Origin: CAZGTQ01 sp964528575
GTDB taxonomy: Bacteria; Planctomycetota; UBA1135; GCA-002686595
Direction: 5' to 3'
Length of the DNA: 13,997 nt
Assembly: GCA_964528575.1 (NCBI GenBank)
Contig: CAZGTQ010000366.1
Location: forward strand, 1 to 13,997
How positions within the stretch are numbered: position 1 is the first letter of the stretch; the number at the start of each line of letters is the position of its first letter. The notes below the pieces were generated by a model that was not told the DNA's origin, made no database searches, and saw only the letters and a program-made list of their open reading frames with translations. Below are positions 1-5,776 of the stretch, piece by piece. The position numbers and the translations under genes were made by a program.

Positions 1-93
1 GACGACACGAACGTGGAGCAGGTCGTGCGCATCCCGTTCGCGCAAGCGTGGATGGACGCGGCGGTGGAGAGCCTCGGACGCGCGAGGCGCTGA
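1..93 (+). CDS. C-terminal end of an unidentified protein (partial)
   Basis: An open frame enters from the left edge in frame 1 and ends at a TGA at 91-93. It encodes about 30 residues finishing VESLGRARR. The codons are G/C-rich at the third position, as in the genes of this window, and a neighbouring gene converges on it after 34 bases. The visible tail contains an aromatic/hydrophobic stretch (IPFAQAWMDAAVESL) compatible with a terminal helix. No family can be recognised from so short a piece, so no function is proposed. Confidence 0.55.
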   Translation, partial: DDTNVEQVVRIPFAQAWMDAAVESLGRARR

Positions 94-127
94 ACTGCTC
101 GATAGGCGCGGCTCGTCGGGCGGAGTC

Positions 128-295
128 TCACAACCGCGCGACGAGCTCGACGCCTCCGACCCTCCCGTCGCGGAGGACGTCCAGGACGAGCGTTCCTCGC
201 ACGGGATCCTCGAGGAAGACGACCAGCTCCGGCTGCTGCTCTCTCGCCAGAGCGACCAGCCAGGACGGGTCGTAGTCGATCGAGCCGTCACTCAC
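128..295 (-). CDS. small hypothetical protein, 55 residues
   Basis: A short minus-strand frame starts at GTG (293-295) and ends at TGA (128-130). The product begins VSDGSIDYDPSWLVALAREQ and ends GGVELVARL. It reads like a compact alpha/beta or beta-rich domain with an alternating hydrophobic pattern (ELVVFLEDP, GTLVLDVL). No membrane segment or Cys cluster is seen. In the frame, 48 of 55 codons end in G or C, as in the real genes nearby. It lies 36 bases downstream of the DUF1801 gene on the same strand and could be the last gene of that run. The ribosome-binding site is weak (a GGACGA-like stretch). There is no ATG, and other starts upstream in the frame are possible up to the stop near 335. 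I do not recognise a family. Confidence 0.45.
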   Translation of the reverse strand: MSDGSIDYDPSWLVALAREQQPELVVFLEDPVRGTLVLDVLRDGRVGGVELVARL

Positions 296-331
296 GCTTC
301 GTCCGCCCGACGGGGTGCGCAGCTCACGACG

Positions 332-793
332 CTAGAAGCACGCGTCGCCGGGGAGCTTCGAGGCCTGGCGGATCCAGCTCGCGACGAGCTCCTCGTCGAG
401 CTCGTCGTCCTCGTGGACGTGGAAGTAGCGCACGGCCTCCAGCTTGGAGGCGACCGGCGGGATCGGGCGCAAGGAGGCGCCGCGGAACCAGGTGACCTTG
501 ATGTACTTCGTCATGCAGTGGAAGGCGAGGAACCAGCCTCGACCCTCGAGGCCGTAGAAGGGCGTGTTCCACCGCACGGCCTTGCGGACGTCGGGCACGG
601 TGCGCACGACGAGCGCGTCGAGACGACGGCCGACGTCCCTCTTCCAGCCCGGCAGCGCCGACACGTAGGCCTGAACGGGAGCATCGCCGTCGCCCTTCGG
701 GATCTGCGGGTTTCCACCGGAAAGGAGCCGCGGCTGCTCGGGCGGACGTTCGGTAGCGCGCTTCGCCGACTTCTTGGATGACTTGCGGGGCAT
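332..793 (-). CDS. DUF1801 domain protein (YdhG/YobT-like)
   Basis: The product has 153 residues. A very basic N-terminus (MPRKSSKKSAKRA) and a Pro-rich linker (about 15-35) precede a DUF1801 domain (about 38-150). The domain shows the family hallmarks: a helix ending in VPDVRKAVRWNTPFYG (67-81), then LAFHCMTKYIKVTWFRGASL (89-108), then a C-terminal helical region (ELDEELVASWIRQASKL). Family members are small soluble proteins of poorly defined role; some are linked to iron handling. The ATG at 791-793 was chosen because a GAGG (complement of 800-803) lies 6 bases upstream and the next gene upstream ends 14 bases away. A longer frame exists but lacks support and would overlap that gene. The tight spacing suggests co-transcription with the large repeat protein. 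Lys-rich tails like this one are common add-ons and could bind nucleic acid, but that is inference. Confidence 0.85.
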   Translation of the reverse strand: MPRKSSKKSAKRATERPPEQPRLLSGGNPQIPKGDGDAPVQAYVSALPGWKRDVGRRLDALVVRTVPDVRKAVRWNTPFYGLEGRGWFLAFHCMTKYIKVTWFRGASLRPIPPVASKLEAVRYFHVHEDDELDEELVASWIRQASKLPGDACF

Positions 794-807
794 TCGATGC
801 CTCGGGC

Positions 808-3800
808 TCAGAGTCGCGCGAGCGGGTTCTCGTCGTCGAGCTCGACGCGCCGGATCTCCTCCCACTCGAGCACGCGACCCCAGGGGTCGGTGCGGTAGCC
901 GAGGAGGAGCCAGGGGCCGTGCACGAAACCGCCCACGCTGCCGTGGCCGCGGCGCCCCGCGCTCCAGTCGACGAGCGGCCTGACGACGATTCGCGAGGGG
1001 ACGAACGCTGCGCCGACGTAGAGCGCGGCGACGCCGTCGAAATCGGCGAAGCGACGCGCGTCGACGATCGTCATCGCGCCCGTCCTGCCCGTCGGGACGT
1101 TCACCCCGCGCGTCTCGCCGTCGGCTTCGATCATGAACGGCGCGGAGGCGCCGTAGCGCTCGTCGCCGACGACCGCGACGAGGCGCACGCGGATGCCGAC
1201 CGGGATCCCGTCGATGCGGAACAAGCCGTCGTCGTCGATCGGGGCGTCGACGCGGACGGCGCGACTCTCGACGTGGTGCACGTTCGCGGGGAGCAAGGCG
1301 GCCACGTCGAGGCGGGCCTCGTCGAAGGGCTCCTCGTCCTCCTCTGGAACGGCGACGAGCCCGAGCGACGCGTCGCTCGGCTCATGGTGACCGAGATCGA
1401 CGCGGCCGACGACGGATCCGGTGCGGAGCTGGACGCGCAGCGGCGTCGAAGAGCCGGTGAGCACGACGGTCTCGCGCACGGGGAGCGCGAGGCGCGCGTG
1501 CGTGATCTCGAGCTCGTAGAGCCCAGCCCACACGCTGCGGAGTCGGAACAGGCCGTCGGCGTCGGTGCGCGCGTACGGGTGCCAGCGCGAGCTGAGCACG
1601 CGCTCGTCGGTGTCCGCCTCGCGCAGCGGACGCAGGCGGACGCCGGCGCCGACGAGCGGGTCGCGCGCCAACGCGAGACGGCCCTCGAGCGCGTCGAGCG
1701 GCGCGACGGCGACGAGGCGCTCGAGCTCCTCGCCGTCGCTCGGGTACGCGAGCACGTCGGTCGCGATCGCGTGGCCCGCACGCGCGGGCGGGCCGAACGC
1801 GTGGTGCGCGCGGGACAGGTGCGGGAAGAGCGCGTCGCCGTCGGCGTTCGTGACGACGCGCACGGGCGAGCCGTCGGAGCCGCCGAGCGAGGCGAGCTCG
1901 TCGCCGCGTGGGACGCGGCGCAGGACCGGCACGCCGGCGATCGGCCGGCCGCGTAGATCGTGGACGCGGACGCGGACGTCGCCGCCGCGCTCGAGCTCTT
2001 GCGGCGCGTGTCGATCGAGCGTGCCGGCGCGCAGACGCAGCGGTGCGCGTCCGCTCGCGCGGAGCAGGATGTCGAGCGGGCCGCCGCTCGGCCAGGGCAC
2101 GGACGCGCTGCCGTCGCGGTCGCTCACGCCGACTTCGAGCCAGCTCATCGGACCGTCGTCGGTGCGCGGCGTCTCGATGCGCAGCTCGCCGTTCGCGATG
2201 GGCGCGCCGTCCTCGGCGGCGACGAAACGCACGCGCAGCTCGTCCGCGGGCGCCAGGCGCACGGCGCCGACGTAGCTCGTGAGCGCGGGCGCGATCGGGA
2301 GCGGAGCGGTCAGCAGCTCGAGGCTGTCGCGCGTGCGCAGGGAGAGGACGACCTCCTCACGCTCGTCGGTGGGGCGCACGTCGTCGAGGCGGATCGGCTC
2401 GCCGCGCACCGTCGGGCGGCGCAGCGGCGGGCCGTCCGGCTCGAGCCCCTGCGCGCGGCCTCCGCGGATGCGCAGCTCGACCGGCCCGTGCGAGCCCGGC
2501 GGCGGGACGGCCTCGAGCTCGATCCACGCGCTCTGGCGGTAGTCGAGCACGACCGTCTCGGTGCTCCAGCCCGTGTCGGCCCGCAAGAGCCGGAGCGGTG
2601 CCCAGGGATCGTGGCGCTCGAACGGCGTGTCGGGGCGCATCGCGCGGACCGCGTAGAGCTCGCCCGGCACGAGGCCGGGCAGATAGAAGTGCGTGTCGCG
2701 CACGACGCGTGCCTCGCGGTAGCCCGCGATCCACGTCGCCGGCACTCCGGCGGCGACGAGCTCGAGCGCGCGCGCCGGAACCGCGCGCACGACGAGCACA
2801 GGAGGCGGCCGCCGGCCCTCGGGGTCGGGCTCGCCGTCGAGGATGATCTCGCCGCGCAGCTTCGCGCTCCTCGGGACTTCGACGCTCAGCTCGACGAGCT
2901 CGCCCGGCTGGGCGTCGTCGTACCCGACCTCCCACGGCGGCAGGTCCGTGTGGTGGAAGGCGAGGCGGCCCGGGCCCGCGGGCAGGCGGTCGGTGTGGAA
3001 CGCGCCCTCTTTGTCGGTGAGGGCGACCAGCTCGCCCGTCTGCGGTGCGAGGCGCGGGTCGGCGCGCGGCGCGACGCGGTAGACGGCGATGCGCGCGATG
3101 GACGGGTGGACGACGCCGGAGAGCTCGGCGCCGCGTGCGAGCACGACGTCGCCGAGGGCGGCGTCGCGGGCGGCGTGCAGCGGGAGTCCGTCGCGTTCGA
3201 GCGAGACGTGGCCCGGCGCGCGCACGGAGAGGCACTTCCAGCCGGCGCTCAGGCGCGGGAGGAAGAACGTGCCGCGCTCGTCGGTCCGCGCGTGGTCCGG
3301 ACGCACGGGCAGGAGCGAGGAGCCGAGCGGCCAGGGCGGGAGCCCGTCCGTGGCGGCCCAGAGGTCGTGGAACGCGTCGCCGCTGCCGTCGGTGCCGAGC
3401 GGCACGGCGTCGGGCGCGAGCCAGGGCGCGTGGTCGCCCATCGACGCGACGAGGACGAGCGCTCCTGCGATCGGTCGGCCGGACGCGTCGACGACGCGTC
3501 CGGTGACGTCGAAGTGCGCGCGCATCGTCGCGCGCCGAACGCGCTCGTGCGCCGGCTCGTCGTCGCTCTCGCTGACCGGCTCGCGCTGCGGCTCGGGCTC
3601 GGGCTCGGGCTCGGTCGCCGGAGCGGGCGGAGCGTCCGTCGCGTCGCCGGGAGGAGGGCTCGCGAGCGACGCCTCGTCCGGCTCGTGCGGAGCGCTGGGC
3701 CGCAGGGCGGCGGTCGCGTGCGCTCGGTCGGCGCCGGGAGCGCTCCCCACGCCGGCCGCGTCGCCGGCCGCGCCGCGGCGCAAGGCCACGACGAAGAGGA

Positions 3801-3861
3801 CGACGACGAAGAGGGCGAGGACGAATCCGGTGATTCCGGCTGTGCGCGCGCTGGGGCTCAT
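808..3861 (-). CDS. membrane-anchored carboxypeptidase-regulatory-like repeat protein
   Basis: The product has 1017 residues. One N-terminal membrane segment (about 10-27, FVLALFVVVLFVVAL) follows a short basic start, so the protein is probably anchored with its bulk outside the cytoplasm. A low-complexity Pro/Ala/Glu linker follows (about 30-110), including EPEPEPEP (84-91). Next come several beta-sandwich units of the CarboxypepD_reg/Ig-like type. The clearest begins at 118 (DVTGRVVDASGRPIAGALVLV); later units contain RVRVHDLRGRPIAGVPVL, ARTDADGLFRLRSVWAGLYEL and DDDGLFRIDGIPVGIRVRLV. Such repeats occur in large surface proteins that bind carbohydrate or protein partners; no catalytic motif is visible. 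The start is the ATG at 3859-3861; no good Shine-Dalgarno site precedes it, so translation may be weak or leaderless. It sits 68 bases after the dehydrogenase gene and 14 bases before the DUF1801 gene. The C-terminus (DDENPLARL) shows no sorting signal. Confidence 0.8.
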   Translation of the reverse strand: MSPSARTAGITGFVLALFVVVLFVVALRRGAAGDAAGVGSAPGADRAHATAALRPSAPHEPDEASLASPPPGDATDAPPAPATEPEPEPEPQREPVSESDDEPAHERVRRATMRAHFDVTGRVVDASGRPIAGALVLVASMGDHAPWLAPDAVPLGTDGSGDAFHDLWAATDGLPPWPLGSSLLPVRPDHARTDERGTFFLPRLSAGWKCLSVRAPGHVSLERDGLPLHAARDAALGDVVLARGAELSGVVHPSIARIAVYRVAPRADPRLAPQTGELVALTDKEGAFHTDRLPAGPGRLAFHHTDLPPWEVGYDDAQPGELVELSVEVPRSAKLRGEIILDGEPDPEGRRPPPVLVVRAVPARALELVAAGVPATWIAGYREARVVRDTHFYLPGLVPGELYAVRAMRPDTPFERHDPWAPLRLLRADTGWSTETVVLDYRQSAWIELEAVPPPGSHGPVELRIRGGRAQGLEPDGPPLRRPTVRGEPIRLDDVRPTDEREEVVLSLRTRDSLELLTAPLPIAPALTSYVGAVRLAPADELRVRFVAAEDGAPIANGELRIETPRTDDGPMSWLEVGVSDRDGSASVPWPSGGPLDILLRASGRAPLRLRAGTLDRHAPQELERGGDVRVRVHDLRGRPIAGVPVLRRVPRGDELASLGGSDGSPVRVVTNADGDALFPHLSRAHHAFGPPARAGHAIATDVLAYPSDGEELERLVAVAPLDALEGRLALARDPLVGAGVRLRPLREADTDERVLSSRWHPYARTDADGLFRLRSVWAGLYELEITHARLALPVRETVVLTGSSTPLRVQLRTGSVVGRVDLGHHEPSDASLGLVAVPEEDEEPFDEARLDVAALLPANVHHVESRAVRVDAPIDDDGLFRIDGIPVGIRVRLVAVVGDERYGASAPFMIEADGETRGVNVPTGRTGAMTIVDARRFADFDGVAALYVGAAFVPSRIVVRPLVDWSAGRRGHGSVGGFVHGPWLLLGYRTDPWGRVLEWEEIRRVELDDENPLARL
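3591..3614. repeat. short tandem repeat, GCTCGG x4, in coding sequence
   Basis: Four perfect tandem copies of the hexamer GCTCGG are seen on the + strand. On the coding (minus) strand they encode the Glu-Pro dipeptide repeats of the extracytoplasmic linker of the large repeat protein. Six-base units keep the frame, so slippage would change linker length without disrupting the gene. Confidence 0.85.
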
Positions 3862-3929
3862 CGCGAGGGGGCGCGACGAGGATACGGGAGCCGGGGCTCA
3901 GGGTTTCGGAACTGTCGAAGAACGCCGGC

Positions 3930-5042
3930 TCACGCCTGCTTCAGGGAGGCCATGTCGACGACGAAACGGTACCGGACGTCGCCGCGGACCAATCGATCGT
4001 AGGCGGCGTCGAGGTCCTGGATGGGGATCACCTCGACGTCCGCCGTGATCCCGTGCTCGGCGCAGAAGTCGAGCATCTCCTGGGTCTCGCCGATGCCGCC
4101 GATGAGCGAGCCCGCGAGCTGCCGGCGCCGGAACAGGAGGCCGAACGCCTTCACCGACAGCGGTTTCTCGGGCGCTCCCACGAGGGTCATCGTCCCGTCG
4201 CGCTTCAGGAGCTCGAGGTACGCGTCGACGTCGTGCTGCGCCGAGACCGTGTCGAGGATGAAATCGAAGCTGGCGAGGTGCTTCTGCATCTCCCCCGCGT
4301 CCTTGGACAGGACGACCTCGTCGGCTCCGAGCTGCAGCGCGTCGTGCGTCTTGGCGGAAGACGTCGTGAACACGACCACGCGGGCGCCGAACGCCCGAGC
4401 GAGCTTCACGCCCATGTGGCCGAGCCCGCCGAGCCCCACGACGCCGACCTTCTGTCCCGCGCGCACGTTCCAGCGTCGCAGCGGGGAGTAGGTCGTGATG
4501 CCGGCGCACACGAGGGGCGCCGCTCCGGCGGGGTCGAGTTGCTCGGACAGCCGCAAGACGAAGTCGGCGTCGACGACGAGGCTCTCGGAGTAGCCGCCGA
4601 ACGTGACGCCGCCGAGGTGCTCGTCGGTCCCGTTGTAGGTGAACGTCGCGGGGCCGTCGCAGAACTGCTCGAGACCGTCCCGGCAGGCTGCGCAGACGCG
4701 GCAGGAGTCGACCATGCAGCCGACCGCGACGAGGTCGCCTTCTGCGAAGCTCCGCACCGAGCTCCCCACTTCCACGACCCGGCCCACGATCTCGTGCCCC
4801 GGCACGCACGGGTAGACCGTCGGCATCGTCTCCTTCCACTCGTTGCGCACTTGGTGCACGTCCGAGTGGCAGATGCCGCAGTAGAGCACCTCGATCCGCA
4901 CGTCCCCGGGCAACGGAGAGCGGCGCCGGATCGTGGCGGGGCCGAGCCCGGAGGTGGGGCTCTGCGCCGCATAGGCCCGGACGACCCGGCTCGCGGCGCG
5001 CTGTGCTGTTCCTGTCGTAGTCGCGGGGCTGGTCTCGCTCAT
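3930..5042 (-). CDS. zinc-dependent NAD(P)-linked alcohol dehydrogenase, YahK/cinnamyl-type
   Basis: A 370-residue medium-chain dehydrogenase/reductase predicted to reduce aldehydes to alcohols with NADPH. Catalytic zinc ligands are visible: C55 in YCGICHSD, H82/E83 in VPGHEIVG, and C179 in PLVCAGITTYSP. Structural zinc cysteines are C114, C117, C120 and C128 in DSCRVCAACRDGLEQFC. The nucleotide-binding loop is GVVGLGGLGHMGVKLA (200-215). The C-terminal motifs FDFILDTV, LLKRDGTMTLVGAP, GGIGETQEMLDFCAEHGI and RGDVRYRFVVD closely follow what I remember of E. coli YahK. The start ATG (5040-5042) has AGGAG (complement of 5050-5054) 7 bases upstream. Relative to YahK there is a Ser/Thr/Ala-rich N-terminal extension of about 20 residues (SETSPATTTGTAQ). 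It is transcribed leftward behind a structured 191-base spacer, so it probably has its own promoter. The cytosolic role is probably aldehyde detoxification or general aldehyde reduction. Confidence 0.93.
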   Translation of the reverse strand: MSETSPATTTGTAQRAASRVVRAYAAQSPTSGLGPATIRRRSPLPGDVRIEVLYCGICHSDVHQVRNEWKETMPTVYPCVPGHEIVGRVVEVGSSVRSFAEGDLVAVGCMVDSCRVCAACRDGLEQFCDGPATFTYNGTDEHLGGVTFGGYSESLVVDADFVLRLSEQLDPAGAAPLVCAGITTYSPLRRWNVRAGQKVGVVGLGGLGHMGVKLARAFGARVVVFTTSSAKTHDALQLGADEVVLSKDAGEMQKHLASFDFILDTVSAQHDVDAYLELLKRDGTMTLVGAPEKPLSVKAFGLLFRRRQLAGSLIGGIGETQEMLDFCAEHGITADVEVIPIQDLDAAYDRLVRGDVRYRFVVDMASLKQA

Positions 5043-5128
5043 GGCTGTGCTCCTGGGCTGCGACGTCTGCGGGCGCAACTCTCGCACCGTTCGCGGCGGC
5101 TCGAGAGATTCGCGAGTCGTTCGCCGAA

Positions 5129-5150
5129 ACCGAGCCCCGCGCAGCTCGGT
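5129..5150 (-). terminator. possible rho-independent terminator of the kinase/sigma operon
   Basis: ACCGAGC at 5129-5135 pairs perfectly with GCTCGGT at 5144-5150 around an 8-base loop. In the leftward transcript the stem is GC-rich and runs into a short UUU stretch (complement of 5126-5129). The U run is short, so it could instead be an inverted-repeat operator for the dehydrogenase gene downstream. Confidence 0.35.
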
Positions 5151-5155
5151 CCCCT

Positions 5156-5183
5156 GGGGCGGGTGGGGGGTGGGGACGGCGGG
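5156..5183 (+). other. G-tract run with G-quadruplex potential
   Basis: The + strand carries successive runs of G4, G3, G6, G4 and G3 separated by 1, 1, 1 and 5 bases. This satisfies the usual four-tract, short-loop G-quadruplex pattern. The G-rich strand is the template for leftward transcription. It lies directly beside the alternating CG block. Confidence 0.6.
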
Positions 5184-5232
5184 TCGCGCGCGCGTACATA
5201 CGCGCGCGCGCGCGCGCACGCGCGCGCGACCC
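5181..5232. repeat. alternating CG tract with nested inverted repeats (Z-DNA-prone)
   Basis: From 5185 to 5228 the sequence is an unbroken pyrimidine-purine alternation of 44 bases, almost all CG with a central TACATA. A 14-bp perfect inverted repeat brackets it (5181-5194 with 5219-5232). A 12-bp perfect inverted repeat with a 2-base spacer lies inside it (5185-5196 with 5199-5210), so alternative hairpins or cruciforms are possible. It begins one base after the sigma-factor stop codon, so the leftward mRNA would fold here immediately after translation ends. Confidence 0.75.
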
Positions 5233-5233
5233 C

Positions 5234-5776
5234 CTACCCCTCGCCCCCCACGCTCTCCCGCAGCCGCTTCATGCCCTCGTACAGCCGCGTCTTGACCAGC
5301 GACGCGGGCAGCGCGAGCACCGCCGCGATCTCCGCGCGGTCGAGGCCCTCGCCGTAGCGCAGGCGCAGCACCTCGGCGTGCTCCGGCGCGAGCGACGCGA
5401 GAGCGTGGCGGACGTGCTCCTCGTCCTCCGCGCGCACCAAGCGGCTCAGGGCGCCGCTCAGGCTCGCTCCGGCCTCGTAGCCCGTCGGCAGGCGCGCGGC
5501 GTCGCGGCGGCGGCCGCGGGCGCGCAGGACGTTGAGGCAGTGGTTGCGCGCGATGCGGTAGAGCCAGACGCGAAAGTCCTCCGGCACCGTCGCGCTCTGG
5601 AGCACCCTCGCGAAGATCTCCTGCGTCGCATCCTCCGCCTCCTCGAGCGTGCCGAGATAGCCCCACGCGAAGCGCACGATCGCGTCGCGATACGTCGCGT
5701 CGAGCAGCTCCGCGGCGCCTGCGTCGCCCGCGCGCAGGCGGACGACGAGCGAAGGAGTGACGTCCGGCGCGCTCAT
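5234..5776 (-). CDS. ECF-type RNA polymerase sigma factor
   Basis: A 180-residue sigma factor with the two-domain ECF layout. Region 2 (about 6-88) includes the core-binding segment LEEAEDATQEIFARVL (44-59) and the -10 recognition helix FRVWLYRIARNHCLNVLRARGRR (68-90). A linker of about 30 residues follows. Region 4 (about 118-176) has the helix-turn-helix LDRAEIAAVLALPASLVKTRLYEGMKRLRE. It directs polymerase to a dedicated promoter set, unknown here. Its ATG overlaps the kinase stop codon (ATGA, 5773-5776), implying translational coupling. No anti-sigma gene is adjacent, so the kinase is the likely regulator, as in kinase-linked ECF systems known in planctomycetes and some proteobacteria. 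The acidic region 2.2 residues that some kinase-activated sigmas lack are present. A threonine (T51) lies inside that segment; whether it is phosphorylated cannot be told from sequence. Confidence 0.93.
   Translation of the reverse strand: MSAPDVTPSLVVRLRAGDAGAAELLDATYRDAIVRFAWGYLGTLEEAEDATQEIFARVLQSATVPEDFRVWLYRIARNHCLNVLRARGRRRDAARLPTGYEAGASLSGALSRLVRAEDEEHVRHALASLAPEHAEVLRLRYGEGLDRAEIAAVLALPASLVKTRLYEGMKRLRESVGGEG

Larger units (their letters stand above)
5043..5233. other. structured intergenic region between adh and the sigma-factor gene
   Basis: This 191-base gap separates the kinase/sigma operon from the dehydrogenase gene, both read leftward. From right to left it holds a CG-alternating inverted-repeat block (5181-5232), a G-tract run (5156-5183), a 7-bp hairpin (5129-5150), about 75 bases with no clear motif, and the dehydrogenase Shine-Dalgarno (complement of 5050-5054). 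I could not identify a convincing sigma-70 promoter by eye, although the dehydrogenase presumably needs one here. Confidence 0.6.

Noticed and set aside
112..145. CTCGTCG/CGACGAG inverted repeat near the first stop codons as a terminator
   Set aside because: The arm on the right lies inside the small coding frame, the loop is 20 bases and there is no U tract. Such pairs are frequent in this GC-rich composition.
1960..4002. A 680-residue + strand frame opposite the large repeat protein
   Set aside because: Its composition is Arg/Ala/Asp/Val low complexity with no domain. The minus frame has a membrane anchor and recognisable beta-sandwich units.
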